A stretch of DNA of 64,000 nucleotides from Vibrio salilacus (GCF_002811245.1 NZ_NIVQ01000014.1:27696-91695), one strand, 5' to 3'; shown: positions 47,673 to 57,560, numbered from the stretch's first letter. The notes: a model not told the origin generated them from the sequence alone. Numbers and translations: made by a program.

Positions 47673-48956
47673 ATGGTCGGTATTGTAATGTTTTTTGTAG
47701 CCTTGTTTGCTTTGCTACTTGGCTTTCCAGTTGCGTTTACCTTTGGCGGTATCGCATTGATTTTTGGTGTTTGGGCAGAAGGCATGGATATGTTTGCCTT
47801 TATGCCATATCGAATTCAGTCGATTATGGAAAACACCGTGTTAATGGCCGTTCCCCTGTTTGTCTTTATGGGGTTAGTATTGCAAAAAACGCGTCTTGCT
47901 GAGCAACTGCTAGAATCGATGGGAAAGTTATTTGGCGGCATTAATGGCGGTATCGCAATCTCTACCGTATTGGTTGGTGCGCTTTTAGCGGCGTCAACAG
48001 GTGTTGTTGGTGCTTCTGTTGTTGCCATGGGGTTGATTTCACTCCCTGTTATGCTCAAGTACAATTACGATAAAGGCTTAGCGTGTGGCACCATTTGTGC
48101 TTCTGGTACGCTTGGCCAGATCATCCCACCTTCTATTGTTTTGATTCTGCTTGGCGACGTACTAGGTGTCCCTGTCGGTGACTTGTTCCAAGCGGCGATT
48201 TGGCCAGGTTTCGTGTTGGTTGCAGCTTACATCATCTACATCCTTATCTATGCCAAATTAAACCCTGAATCGGCTAAAGCGATGCCAGCTGATGAGAATC
48301 TTAATCGTAAGCAAGAAGTGATTGCTGCTCTGAAAGCGGTGGTCCCGCCATTAGCGTTGATTATTGTGGTACTGGGCTCGATTTTTGCGGGTGTGGCGAC
48401 ACCGACAGAATCGGCGGCGTTGGGTGGTGCCGGTGCGATTGTACTCGCGCTACTGTATGGTCAATTCAGTTTCATGATGGTTTATGATGCGGCCAAAGAA
48501 ACGGTTAAAGTGACGGCGATGGTCTTTGCGATCTTGCTCGGTGCAACGGCTTTTTCGATGGCGTTTACCTACACAGGTGGTGACTATCTGGTTGAAGAGT
48601 GGATGCTTCAGCTTCCAGGTGAGAAATGGGGCTTCTTGATTATCACTATGTTGGTGATCTTAGTGCTGGGCTTTTTCATCGACTTCGTTGAAATCTGTTT
48701 CATCATTGTGCCAATTATAGCGCCAGTGGCTGAACTGATGGGCATCAACATGACATGGTTCGCAATCCTCGTTGCGATGAACTTGCAGACATCATTCTTA
48801 ACCCCGCCGTTTGGCTTTAGTTTATTCTATCTAAAAGGGGTCGCTCCAAATGGTGTGACAACCCGAGACATCTACCGAGGTGTAATGCCATTCATCGCGA
48901 TTCAGGTGTTGGTGTTGGCTTCCTTGTTGGTCTTCCCTGGATTCTATGGAATGTGA
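47673..48956 (+). CDS. dctM: TRAP transporter large permease subunit (DctM)
   Basis: 427 residues with about 12 membrane segments. Typical DctM motifs are STGVVGASVVAMG, GTLGQIIPPSIVLIL and GVATPTESAALG. It is the sodium-driven channel component of the importer. AAGGAG precedes the ATG. A hairpin terminator separates it from the kinase gene. Confidence 0.93.
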   Translation: MVGIVMFFVALFALLLGFPVAFTFGGIALIFGVWAEGMDMFAFMPYRIQSIMENTVLMAVPLFVFMGLVLQKTRLAEQLLESMGKLFGGINGGIAISTVLVGALLAASTGVVGASVVAMGLISLPVMLKYNYDKGLACGTICASGTLGQIIPPSIVLILLGDVLGVPVGDLFQAAIWPGFVLVAAYIIYILIYAKLNPESAKAMPADENLNRKQEVIAALKAVVPPLALIIVVLGSIFAGVATPTESAALGGAGAIVLALLYGQFSFMMVYDAAKETVKVTAMVFAILLGATAFSMAFTYTGGDYLVEEWMLQLPGEKWGFLIITMLVILVLGFFIDFVEICFIIVPIIAPVAELMGINMTWFAILVAMNLQTSFLTPPFGFSLFYLKGVAPNGVTTRDIYRGVMPFIAIQVLVLASLLVFPGFYGM

Positions 48957-48995
48957 TCAACAAGTTACGATTTGATCACAACTCCTGCTAAAGTG

Positions 48996-49034
48996 AGGCT
49001 GCTTAACCGAAAGGTAAGTAGCCTTTGTTTTTTA
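48996..49034 (+). terminator. terminator between dctM and the sensor kinase gene
   Basis: AGGCTGCTTA (48996-49005) pairs with TAAGTAGCCT (49015-49024, one G-T pair) and is followed by TTGTTTTTTATT. It should lower read-through from the transporter into the regulator genes. Confidence 0.7.
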
Positions 49035-49046
49035 TTGGGGAAAGGG

Positions 49047-50411
49047 ATGCCTCTACAAGGAAAACTCATACTTCTCAGTCTACTACCACTTATGTTGGTG
49101 ACGGCATTGACCAGTTGGATATCTATCCACCAAGCTAAAACGCTGGGTGAAAAAGAGATCCAAATTTTTGAAGATGGATTGATTCGTTCCAAAGAGACAG
49201 CATTGAAAGATTATGTTGACCTTGCCTTTGATGCCATCGGCCATATCTACAATGACACCAGTTTACCTGAGCATCAAGCCAAACAACAGGTTAAAGAGGT
49301 GTTGAATAAGCTTCGTTATGGCAAAGATAAAGATGGCTATTTTTTTGCCTATGATCAATTTGGTGTCAACTTAGTTCACCCGATACAGGCAGAGTTGGTC
49401 GGGCAAAACCTTCTGCTTCTTCAAGACGAAAATGGTGATCATCTTATTGAAGCTCTGCTTAATCAGGCACAAAATGGTGGAGGTTTTCATCGTTACTTAT
49501 GGCAAAAACCGTCAACAGGGGAAAATGTCCCCAAACTTAGCTATGCCGCCTGGCTTGAAAGGTGGAACTGGATGGTGGGGACAGGACTTTACATTGAAGA
49601 TGTTACCTATGAGGTAGCGAACTTAAAGTCTGAGGTTAACAATAACATTGAGACGACGTTTTTCTCTGTGATCGTCATTATGAGCGTCACCGTAGGTGTC
49701 ATTGTGGTGATTACGCTAGCAGTTAACCTGCATGAACATCGCTTGGCGGATAAGAGTTTAAAAGAGCTAGCGCATAAAACAGTGATGTTTCAAGAAGATG
49801 AGAAAAAGCATCTGGCCAGAGAATTACACGATGGTATCAATCAGTTATTGGTATCGAGCAAGTGTCATTTGGAGTTATTGGCCAGTAAAATTGATGACGC
49901 TTCCCTTAAACAGCATTTGGCTCAATCGCAACAATCGTTGATGACGGCGATCAACGAAGTGAGGCACATTTCGCATAACCTGAGACCAAGTGCGCTTGAT
50001 GATATTGGCTTAGAAGCTGCATTAAACAGTTTACTGCTAGATTTTAAGGCGCACTCAGGTATCGATGTTGAAGCGACACTCAATACTCACTCTTCGAATA
50101 AATTAAAATCGGAAATGGCGACCACATTGTATCGCGTTGCTCAGGAGTCACTAACCAATATCGAAAAACATGCTCACGCTGACAACGTCAGTGTCATTTT
50201 GCAGCAGATGGGCAGTATGCTGCAGTTGATCATTCGTGATGATGGTGTCGGGTTTGATGTTAATGTAACCTTGAGAAAATCCGGCATAGGCCTGCGTAAT
50301 ATGCGTGAACGTGTCGAATTTATTGGTGGCGAACTGGATATCGAAAGTCAGCCAGGGTTGGGCACTGAGATAACCGTATTGTTGGAGTTGGACGGATTAG
50401 TTTATGGATGA
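49047..50411 (+). CDS. sensor histidine kinase with periplasmic Cache domain (NarX/DegS type)
   Basis: 454 residues. TM1 (8-27), a single Cache domain (30-200, with YGKDKDGYFFAYDQFG) and TM2 (204-226) are followed by the HisKA_3 dimerisation helix, with phospho-His H261 in ARELHDGINQLL, and an ATPase domain (DDGVGFD, GIGLRNMRERV). The Cache type usually binds small organic acids, which fits regulation of the adjacent TRAP importer. The start at 49047 follows a strong GGGGAAAGGG; the open frame upstream runs through the terminator. Confidence 0.9.
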   Translation: MPLQGKLILLSLLPLMLVTALTSWISIHQAKTLGEKEIQIFEDGLIRSKETALKDYVDLAFDAIGHIYNDTSLPEHQAKQQVKEVLNKLRYGKDKDGYFFAYDQFGVNLVHPIQAELVGQNLLLLQDENGDHLIEALLNQAQNGGGFHRYLWQKPSTGENVPKLSYAAWLERWNWMVGTGLYIEDVTYEVANLKSEVNNNIETTFFSVIVIMSVTVGVIVVITLAVNLHEHRLADKSLKELAHKTVMFQEDEKKHLARELHDGINQLLVSSKCHLELLASKIDDASLKQHLAQSQQSLMTAINEVRHISHNLRPSALDDIGLEAALNSLLLDFKAHSGIDVEATLNTHSSNKLKSEMATTLYRVAQESLTNIEKHAHADNVSVILQQMGSMLQLIIRDDGVGFDVNVTLRKSGIGLRNMRERVEFIGGELDIESQPGLGTEITVLLELDGLVYG

Positions 50412-51042
50412 ACCGATTAAAGTTGTGATTGTGGATGATCACCAAGTTGTTTTAGACGGTTTTAAAGCGCGGCTGCAGACCGAATCTGATATTGATGTTG
50501 TTGGATCTGCAAGTAACGGGCTAGAGGCGATAGAGGTTGTGAAGGCGCTACAACCAGATGTTGTTTTGATGGACGTTAGCATGCCACTGATGAATGGAAT
50601 TGATGCAACGAAGGTGATCAAAGAATCGATGCCTGATGTCAAAGTGTTGATGTTAACCATGCATGACAACCGTGAGTACATTATGAAAGTGATGCAGGTG
50701 GGGGCCGTGGGTTACATGCTTAAAGAAATCTGCGCACAGCGCATGGTTCAAGCGATTAAAACCGTTTATCAAGGCTCGACCTATTTTTGTGAATCGGTCA
50801 CACAAACCTTGTTTTCCCAAGAAGTGATTCCCGCAGCGCAACGACCTAATCCACTGAGTCGCCGAGAAGAGGCGATCTTGAAATTGGTGGCGGAGGGTAA
50901 TAGTAGTAAAAAAATCGCATCACTTTTAAATATCAGTTACCGCACAGTGGAAACGCATCGTCAGAATATTAAACACAAATTGGACTTACACAGCACCGCT
51001 GAGCTAGCTAAATACGCGCTTGAGCAGGGTATCGTTGCGTAG
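50404..51042 (+). CDS. NarL/FixJ-type response regulator
   Basis: 212 residues. The receiver has VIVDDH and phospho-Asp D57 in VLMDVSMPLMNG; the LuxR-type HTH is LSRREEAILKLVAEGNSSKKIASLLNISYRTVETH. It overlaps the kinase gene by eight bases, so the pair is coupled. The palindromic TACGTA sites before dctP are its likely targets. Confidence 0.92.
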   Translation: MDEPIKVVIVDDHQVVLDGFKARLQTESDIDVVGSASNGLEAIEVVKALQPDVVLMDVSMPLMNGIDATKVIKESMPDVKVLMLTMHDNREYIMKVMQVGAVGYMLKEICAQRMVQAIKTVYQGSTYFCESVTQTLFSQEVIPAAQRPNPLSRREEAILKLVAEGNSSKKIASLLNISYRTVETHRQNIKHKLDLHSTAELAKYALEQGIVA

Positions 51043-51200
51043 TGAATTTTCCCCTGTGTGAAATTTGGCGTGACTTGGTGGTGGCACAATTTTTTGTTAT
51101 GGCCTCATTTGTCGTTACGACAATAAATCTGATTAGTAGTTGTCTGTATTGATTGTGTATAAGCGTGGTTCCAATCGCCTTAATGGAATCCACGCGAGAA

Positions 51201-51803
51201 ATGAACCAGCTTATCGATGCGTTATTTACCCAAGGATATTATGTTTGGGATGACTTTCTGTCGCCAAATGAAGTTGCGCAACTACGGCAGTGTCTACCAC
51301 CTGAATGGGAAAAAGCACGAATTGGGCGTGGTGAGCAAGCAGTGCGGGCAACCTCAATTCGTAGTGATAAAGTTCATTGGCTGCACCGAGCAATGGACGC
51401 CCCCGTTTTGTCCTACCTCGATAAGATGGAATGTTTACGGTTAGAAGCAAATCGCCATTTCTTTCTTGGTTTATTTGAGTACGAAGCCCACTTTGCCAAG
51501 TACGAGCGAGGAGATTACTACCAAAAACACCTCGACAGCTTTAAAGGCAATGAGAATCGTAAACTGACAACCGTCTTTTACTTGAACGACTCATGGACAG
51601 TAGACGATGCTGGCGAGCTAGCGATCTATGACCTTGAAGATAAGCACTTACTGACCGTCGCCCCAAAGTCAGGTCGGTTATTGGTGTTTTTTTCTGAGCA
51701 ATTTCCACATGAAGTGTTGCCGACCAATAGCGAGCGTTACAGTATTGCTGGTTGGTTTCGCGTCAATGGAGTACAAAACAACCGGCTTGATATTGCCAAC
51801 TAG
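51201..51803 (+). CDS. 2-oxoglutarate/Fe(II)-dependent dioxygenase, prolyl-hydroxylase-like
   Basis: 200 residues. The double-stranded beta-helix shows the iron ligands in YYQKHLDSF (HxD) and FPHEVLP, and the oxoglutarate Arg in RYSIAGWFR. The segment FAKYERGDYYQKH is typical of the P4Hc/PKHD group. The substrate may be a protein or a small molecule. I start at the ATG at 51201, preceded by GCGAGAA; earlier starts at 51183 or 51153 are possible. It overlaps the patatin gene end-to-end. Confidence 0.85.
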   Translation: MNQLIDALFTQGYYVWDDFLSPNEVAQLRQCLPPEWEKARIGRGEQAVRATSIRSDKVHWLHRAMDAPVLSYLDKMECLRLEANRHFFLGLFEYEAHFAKYERGDYYQKHLDSFKGNENRKLTTVFYLNDSWTVDDAGELAIYDLEDKHLLTVAPKSGRLLVFFSEQFPHEVLPTNSERYSIAGWFRVNGVQNNRLDIAN

Positions 51804-52666
51804 ACACAGAAGTGACAGTTTTCACGGGTTAAGCCATGAACACCTTGTCGAGTAGCAAGGTGTTGTTGTCCTTTTGAACGTCCCATCTGATAACCTTGCT
51901 CTAATAATACTTGTTTCATAGTTAAACGCTTGACGGCAAATGTTTGTGAGGGCGCGATAACTCTGATGGTGGCATCAACAGGTGGATGGCGAATAAACTC
52001 AAGCGATTGATTGTAGCGCCTAGCTCGATCGACCATCGCATCGCCTATCTTTGGGTACTGTTTAAGAAGCCGTTTAAAGACTAACGCGCTTTTTCGTTCT
52101 GGCATTTGATAGCTGAGCGGATGAGACAGTATCACCGTAATCTCTCGTGCGCCACGACGATAAGCTTCGATGACAGGAATCGAATCGGCGACGCCGCCAT
52201 CGGTGTAACAGCCATGTGATAAACAGGGAGTCTGTTTGTAGGCGATTGGCAGCGCACTAGTCGCTTCTAGCACTTTCTCTAAATTGTCGGCATTTACCTG
52301 ATAGTAGTCAGCACGGCCTGTTTCGATATTAGTCGCCGTTGCTATTAAAGGTATGTTGTTAAACAAAGTGTCCGTATCAAGCGGATACTGTTGATTCGAT
52401 TGTGTCACTAACCACTTTACATCAACAAGGTTGCCTCCTTTAAGGAAGCGAGCGGGATTATAAAACTGCTTATCTGTCGCAAGTTGAGTGATCACTTGGT
52501 AACTACGACCAGATTGTTTGGCTAAGTAGCCAACTAAATTAGAGACACCCGCCGACACTCCAAGCGCGAAATCAAATGGATTATAGTTTTGCTCGATAAA
52601 CTGATCTAACACACCTGCCGCAAAAATACCTCGCATTGCTCCGCCTTCAACCACTATCGCTTTCAT
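51800..52666 (-). CDS. patatin-like phospholipase (YjjU type)
   Basis: 288 residues. It has the oxyanion loop GGAMRGIF, the nucleophile elbow GVSAG and the catalytic Asp in TDGGVADSIP. It hydrolyses acyl esters or phospholipids. It is cytoplasmic and has no signal peptide. The ATG at 52666 starts the conserved MKAIVVEGGAM; ten earlier in-frame codons lack support. The C-terminus ends HFCV. It is convergent with the oxygenase gene, overlapping by a few bases. Confidence 0.87.
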   Translation of the reverse strand: MKAIVVEGGAMRGIFAAGVLDQFIEQNYNPFDFALGVSAGVSNLVGYLAKQSGRSYQVITQLATDKQFYNPARFLKGGNLVDVKWLVTQSNQQYPLDTDTLFNNIPLIATATNIETGRADYYQVNADNLEKVLEATSALPIAYKQTPCLSHGCYTDGGVADSIPVIEAYRRGAREITVILSHPLSYQMPERKSALVFKRLLKQYPKIGDAMVDRARRYNQSLEFIRHPPVDATIRVIAPSQTFAVKRLTMKQVLLEQGYQMGRSKGQQHLATRQGVHGLTRENCHFCV

Positions 52667-52876
52667 CGTTACTTCATCTGTATCTGTTGTTCTCAATATC
52701 GACAGTGTAATTAGAGTTGCTAGGTTTTTGAAATGGGTAGTTTATATCACTGCAATAGAAGGTCCCTATTGATAGAAAATACCAATGCAATTGATAGGAA
52801 ATGACAGGTTCAAGATAACACCAATAAGAACTAGATTAACTAAATGGCCAGACAAACAAGCAGTTAAAATGATTGT

Positions 52877-52892
52877 CTGTGCATATACACAG
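52877..52892 (+). promoter_or_regulatory. LexA (SOS) box 1
   Basis: CTGTGCATATACACAG is a perfect CTGT-N8-ACAG LexA site, located just upstream of the -35 element at 52901. Confidence 0.8.
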
Positions 52893-52900
52893 GTGTTTTC

Positions 52901-52944
52901 TTGCATTGCTATTAAACTGAACTATACTGTTTATAAATACAGGT
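52901..52944 (+). promoter_or_regulatory. SOS promoter with LexA box 2
   Basis: A -35 TTGCAT (52901-52906) and -10 TATACT (52923-52928) are 16 bases apart. CTGTTTATAAATACAG (52927-52942), a second perfect CTGT-N8-ACAG site, overlaps the -10 and the start point. LexA bound at both boxes would block the promoter completely. Confidence 0.8.
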
Positions 52945-52957
52945 TAAGGAGGTGTGT

Positions 52958-53179
52958 ATGTTGTTAGAAACGATTGAACGTGTAAACCGCCTACGCCAAC
53001 AAGCGTTGAGCGATCCTAAATTTCTTAATTCTGCCAAAGAGCATGAGAAAGCATTGCAGGCGCAAGAACAACGTTGTGTGAGCCAAGCTAATAAAGCTCA
53101 GTCTCGCAAGGATCGAAGTCTTGCCAATATCTACCACCAAGCCGAATTTGGTCAGCGCAGTGATAGTTCAACGCACTAG
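52958..53179 (+). CDS. small SOS-regulated protein, 73 aa, unknown function
   Basis: A charged, helical protein (LLETIERVNRLRQQALSD ... EHEKALQAQEQRCVSQANKAQSRKDR) with one Cys and no membrane segment. AAGGAGG at 52946-52952 is an ideal ribosome site five bases before the ATG. Two perfect LexA boxes lie upstream and a strong terminator follows, so it is a free-standing DNA-damage gene. It does not match SulA, YebG, DinI or other small SOS proteins I remember. It might act on replication, division or nucleoid proteins, but nothing in the sequence decides this. Confidence 0.75.
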   Translation: MLLETIERVNRLRQQALSDPKFLNSAKEHEKALQAQEQRCVSQANKAQSRKDRSLANIYHQAEFGQRSDSSTH

Positions 53180-53214
53180 ATGCGGCTTTTATGCGGTATA
53201 AAAAGTGATTACTA

Positions 53215-53240
53215 GGGGAGCACGAAGCTCCCCGTTTTTG
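53215..53240 (+). terminator. terminator of the SOS gene
   Basis: GGGGAGC/GCTCCCC stem with an ACGAA loop and five T. Confidence 0.9.
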
Positions 53241-53272
53241 ACATTTTCTTCATCGATTCAAGTACTAAGTGC

Positions 53273-53303
53273 GACACCTCAAAGTATGCTGATTTGAGGT
53301 GTC
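53273..53303. promoter_or_regulatory. perfect 11-bp hairpin at the decarboxylase 3' end
   Basis: GACACCTCAAA and TTTGAGGTGTC flank a nine-base loop. It lacks a T run in the decarboxylase direction, so it may be an RNA-stabilising or weak terminator structure. Confidence 0.5.
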
Positions 53304-53330
53304 ACTAGCCTTTATGAATGCTCGAATTGA

Positions 53331-55217
53331 TCAGCGAAATGAACGCCCCCTAAGAGGTAAGCGAACTTGTTTGAGGGTATTTGTGACACGAGGTTTTGTC
53401 ACTGTTGTGTGCTTGATCGACTCAAATAAAGCAGGATCAAATGCGCCTGGCTGTTTGAGATCATGACATAAGCTATCGATCAGAGTCTTGTCTACGTCCC
53501 ACATCGTGAAAAGGTGAACATAGTGCCTTAGCTCTGAATCTTGGTTCTCTCCCAAGTTGGTGCTCTCTTTTGCAAGCGAATAGCGGAAAATGATTGATTC
53601 ATTTGGTTGGCAGAAGATAAGAGAGAGTGACAATGGTGTTTTTTGTAACCATAACCCTTCTGGTAATCCCACTCCTTTGTTACGCCAAAATTCGGCCACA
53701 AGAGACAACTGCTCATAAGCATAATGTGCCATTTTTTGTGCTTGCATGGCGAGCTCGATTTGTCGCTGATAACTGTTACGAGCAAAATACTCCCAAAGCA
53801 CTAGCGGAGAGAGCCCATTACGTGAACCAGCAAAGGTGGTATCGGGGGAGCCAATGTATTCTGGGTTATCAGGAGGGGAAACCATAAATTGTTGTTTGGT
53901 CATATAGACGCCTGTCGGCCAAGGTGCCCCTGGCCATTTATGACCGCTCGTGACAATCGAGTGAACCATAGGGTTACTGAAGTCAAAATTAGGCCCAGTG
54001 TCATCACCATGCTTGGCAAAGAACGTCTGATACTCTTGACAATCCTTAGCCATTTTTATGAAGGGAAGGTAGCTCGCGCCAAGTGCTCCATCGATATGAA
54101 GCCAGTAACCTGTGCGAGTCTCGTAGTGGCTCTGGGGATCTTTAGGGTCGACGGGGACCTTTCTTTGCCACAGTCCATTGGCTTTTAAAACGGGTTCCAA
54201 TCGACGAGTAACATAATCAACATCATCATAGGCGCCTTTAAACGTCGTACCGCAGTTGAGAACCACCAAAATAGGGTGACCTTTTTCAGCAAAAAACGTC
54301 ACGTATTTAACGAGTTTTTCAACATCAATGGCACCAGAGCCTGCTGGAAGATCTGCCGTTGGTTTCTCTGACTCGACCTCACTTGGCCAAGGTTTTCCTG
54401 GTTCGATGGGGTTCAGTTGCGGGTAAAGTCGATTCCCAAGTTCACCAAAGGTATCGATTTTTTCAACCGCCATCGCCTTCACGATTGAGTAATGAGTGTC
54501 CTCTGAGAAAAATGCGACAGGGGTATAGGCATTAGCGCTTTGTGGTGGTGGACAAGGGTAGTGTGCATAGACTTCGCTATTCGTTAAAGTAGTACCGGTT
54601 TCTGTTTCAGATCGTATTTCCTCTTCTAACAACATCACACCGCTTAAATAGTCACGAGCATTGAGCATCGCATATAAGTTTCCTTCGGTACTGCCCATGG
54701 TAAGGACATAACCCCAGTAACTCTCAGGATCGCCTGATTGAAACTGGTTATTCTTATCAATATATGGCCCTTGAGATGGCCATTTTGCATTCCATAAACA
54801 AGCAAAATAGTCGAGTACCGAACGCTCAACACATTTTGAGTTGATCGTATAGTTCCCGTTGACGAAAGGGTCACCCACGTTGTTTAGACTGGCGTTAAGG
54901 AAAGGGGGTAAATGACTTTGATAGTGGATTTTTTCTTCCGTTTGATAGCCAAGAAAGTGCTGTTTTTGTCCATCAACATAGGCAAGAAGTTGTCGAAAAA
55001 CTTGGTCTTGTTCACTTGCCGTTTGCCCACCGGGTGGCAGCTCTACATCAAAGCTGTTAACGGCTTGTTCTGTGTAGTGAAAATCGTAATTTCTTTCGGC
55101 ATAGATCTTGGTAGGATCTGCTGAAGGTGGGGAGATCTTGTCAAGTGCGAAGTCGGGAACCTGTTCTATCCATGGCTCTCGCCTAGGACCGTACTTTATT
55201 TTGTTTTGGTCACTCAT
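53331..55217 (-). CDS. PLP-dependent group II amino-acid decarboxylase, long form
   Basis: 628 residues. The PLP lysine lies in TSGHKWPGAPWPTG. GSTEGN near residue 175, the cofactor Asp in WLHIDGALG and VVLNCGTTFKGAYDD are family motifs. It is longer than typical bacterial histidine or glutamate decarboxylases (about 380-470), with extra N- and C-terminal parts of about 90 residues each. The substrate is not clear; histidine-type is the nearest by pattern. No amine transporter is adjacent. A regulatory gap of 416 bases separates it from a divergent MCP gene. Confidence 0.85.
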   Translation of the reverse strand: MSDQNKIKYGPRREPWIEQVPDFALDKISPPSADPTKIYAERNYDFHYTEQAVNSFDVELPPGGQTASEQDQVFRQLLAYVDGQKQHFLGYQTEEKIHYQSHLPPFLNASLNNVGDPFVNGNYTINSKCVERSVLDYFACLWNAKWPSQGPYIDKNNQFQSGDPESYWGYVLTMGSTEGNLYAMLNARDYLSGVMLLEEEIRSETETGTTLTNSEVYAHYPCPPPQSANAYTPVAFFSEDTHYSIVKAMAVEKIDTFGELGNRLYPQLNPIEPGKPWPSEVESEKPTADLPAGSGAIDVEKLVKYVTFFAEKGHPILVVLNCGTTFKGAYDDVDYVTRRLEPVLKANGLWQRKVPVDPKDPQSHYETRTGYWLHIDGALGASYLPFIKMAKDCQEYQTFFAKHGDDTGPNFDFSNPMVHSIVTSGHKWPGAPWPTGVYMTKQQFMVSPPDNPEYIGSPDTTFAGSRNGLSPLVLWEYFARNSYQRQIELAMQAQKMAHYAYEQLSLVAEFWRNKGVGLPEGLWLQKTPLSLSLIFCQPNESIIFRYSLAKESTNLGENQDSELRHYVHLFTMWDVDKTLIDSLCHDLKQPGAFDPALFESIKHTTVTKPRVTNTLKQVRLPLRGRSFR

Positions 55218-55633
55218 AATCGTTGCCCCAAGTTATTAAGATTTTTTTATCCGGAACAAGTAGCGAGAGTTTTTTCACTACCTAGCCAACCACGATATGT
55301 TCGTGTATCGCTTACTATAGTTAGTCAGTTGAATATCGACTTGATCGATCTTAAAAATATTAACTCAGTCTCATATATGACCATCTTTATTAACTAAAGA
55401 GTAAATAACAATGTTTTTCAAGAATAAATACTACTCAAATGTTGATAGTTATCGTCAAAACAACTACACATTCTATTGATAACTTAGTTGTATATAATTA
55501 AAAAGAGTTATCATGGCTAGGTGATAGATTGGTTTTCGTTTTTGTGTATTGAGTGATCAGTACCGCGAAGCACAAAGTTAATGACCAACATCATCAAAAA
55601 TACCGCTCTAACACGCAGACCGTGAGGTATAAG
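55218..55633. other. divergent AT-rich regulatory region
   Basis: 416 bases between the decarboxylase and MCP genes, very AT-rich. It holds several GATAAC/GTTATC half-sites, including GATAACTT near 55479 and AGTTATCA near 55506, which form an inverted repeat around an AT core. Both promoters should lie here. I see no gene. Confidence 0.4.
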
Positions 55634-57526
55634 ATGAATTTAGGCTTCAAATCAAGAATTTACATTGGTGTTGGGGTGCTCGTCGCCGCTTCTCTTATCG
55701 TATTGGGCACGCTCAATATAGTCGCGATGAGAGACAATATGGTTGACGGCCTCGTGGCGAAAACCTCAGACAAACTGAGTTTTCATGTGGCAGAGCTTGA
55801 GCAGATGATGACCTTTAAAACTCAGGCAATTAAGAATGGTGCTAAAAGCTTTAACCTCCAACTTAACGATGACGATAATCAACGCTTAGTCGAACTTCTG
55901 GCGACAAGCGCTGCGATTTCAAATGTCATCATGACCTATCAAGACGGTCGTTCGTATATGTCGCTAAACAATACCAAATACGATTTTCGTACCCGAGATT
56001 GGTATCAAAGTGCGAAAAACGCCTCTGATGTCACGGTCACTGGAGTATATCAAGACCAAGTTACTCAACAGAAAGTAGTCAGTGTGACGATGCCAGTTAA
56101 GCAACAGGGGCAGGTGATAGGTGTTTTACTGGGTGATATAAAACTTGACGATGTGATCAGTACGGTGAGCAACATGCGTTTTGCGGGTGGTGCAGCGACA
56201 TTGACCGACAACAATGCGGTATTTTTTGCCAGTGACGATCCGAATGATATCGGAAAAACCCCGTCACAAATTAGCGCAAACTTTGCTGACATGGAACGCG
56301 CCTTTTTCTCGCAACAATCTGGCCATTTAAGTTTTCCTTATCTTGGTATTCAATTTGATGGTTATTTCGAGCGCGTTAATCTGACCCCCGATATGTATTG
56401 GACCTTGATGGTCTTTGTTGACCAAGAGAGCGCGTTGGTGGATGTTTACGCCGCAATGTACGAATCCTTAGTGACTGGTGGCATATTACTGCTTATCAGC
56501 GGTGGTGCGATTTTTGTTATTTTACAATACGCTTATCGACCGCTGTTGAAATTAAAAACCGCGGTGCTTGATTTATCTCATGGCACTGGAGACCTGACGC
56601 AGCGACTTAAAATCGAAGGTGATGATGATTTAGCTCAGATAAGTCAGGGCTTCAATCGATTTGTTGAAAACCTTCAGGAGATGATGCTACATATATCACA
56701 AGCCAGTCAAAACATTTCAGTTAGCGCTAAACAATTGGGTACGACCGCGCGTGAAAATGAGGCCAAACTGGTGACTCACTCAAGTGAAACAGAGCAAGTA
56801 GTGACAGCCATTACTGAAATGAGTGAGAGTGCTCGAACGGTTGCAGAAAACGTCAATCAATCGAATCGCATCACTGAAGACGCGAGCAAAGAAGCAGAAT
56901 CATCTCTTGCTATTGTTAATAACGCGGTTAGCACTGTAAGTGCGTTAGTAACAGAAGTAGAGGACATGTCGAACCGCATTCTGCGTATGAATCAAGACGC
57001 GAATAAGATCAGTAATGTATTGAATGTTATTGGTGAGATCTCTGAACAAACCAATTTACTTGCGCTTAACGCAGCGATAGAAGCCGCTCGAGCAGGTGAG
57101 CAAGGGCGCGGTTTTGCAGTTGTCGCTGATGAAGTTCGTGCTCTTGCCGGGAGAACGCAAAACAGCACGATGGAAATCTCTGACATGCTTAATCAACTGC
57201 TTGGTGGTACAGAGAGCGTTGTTAAGGCAATGGACTCAACCAAAAGGCAATGCCAAGAGACCGCCGATAAAACCGCTGAAGTGTCTGAAAGTCTGACCGT
57301 AATGAGCACATCGGTACAAGAAATTGATGATGTCAGTACTCAAATTGCTGCTGCTACAGAAGAACAAAGTACCGTAGCAGAAGAGCTCAGTCGTAATATG
57401 CTATCGATCCGAGACATTGTCGAGTCATTGGTAACTAGCGGTCAGCAAACGGTACAAGCGACGGAGTTGCTTAATGATACCAATGACGATCTTAAGCGAC
57501 AGGTCGCCAACTTTAAGCTGAGATAA
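55634..57526 (+). CDS. methyl-accepting chemotaxis protein with double Cache sensor domain
   Basis: 630 residues. TM1 is at about 10-30. A periplasmic dCache_1-like domain (about 35-275) includes [13 protein letters not shown], the usual DWY ligand-pocket signature for amino acids or amines. TM2 (about 285-305), HAMP and the tip [21 protein letters not shown] follow. GAGG precedes the ATG at 55634; the open frame upstream is not supported. It is divergent from a decarboxylase, so the ligand may be that enzyme's substrate or product (inference). Confidence 0.92.
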   Translation: MNLGFKSRIYIGVGVLVAASLIVLGTLNIVAMRDNMVDGLVAKTSDKLSFHVAELEQMMTFKTQAIKNGAKSFNLQLNDDDNQRLVELLATSAAISNVIMTYQDGRSYMSLNNTKYDFRTRDWYQSAKNASDVTVTGVYQDQVTQQKVVSVTMPVKQQGQVIGVLLGDIKLDDVISTVSNMRFAGGAATLTDNNAVFFASDDPNDIGKTPSQISANFADMERAFFSQQSGHLSFPYLGIQFDGYFERVNLTPDMYWTLMVFVDQESALVDVYAAMYESLVTGGILLLISGGAIFVILQYAYRPLLKLKTAVLDLSHGTGDLTQRLKIEGDDDLAQISQGFNRFVENLQEMMLHISQASQNISVSAKQLGTTARENEAKLVTHSSETEQVVTAITEMSESARTVAENVNQSNRITEDASKEAESSLAIVNNAVSTVSALVTEVEDMSNRILRMNQDANKISNVLNVIGEISEQTNLLALNAAIEAARAGEQGRGFAVVADEVRALAGRTQNSTMEISDMLNQLLGGTESVVKAMDSTKRQCQETADKTAEVSESLTVMSTSVQEIDDVSTQIAAATEEQSTVAEELSRNMLSIRDIVESLVTSGQQTVQATELLNDTNDDLKRQVANFKLR

Positions 57527-57560
57527 TTCAGATAGTTAAAACGAGGAAAAGTTAAAACAT

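Noticed and set aside
51085..51105. sigma54-like TGGCACAATTTTTTGT upstream of the oxygenase gene
   Set aside because: The -12 element lacks GC at the required spacing.
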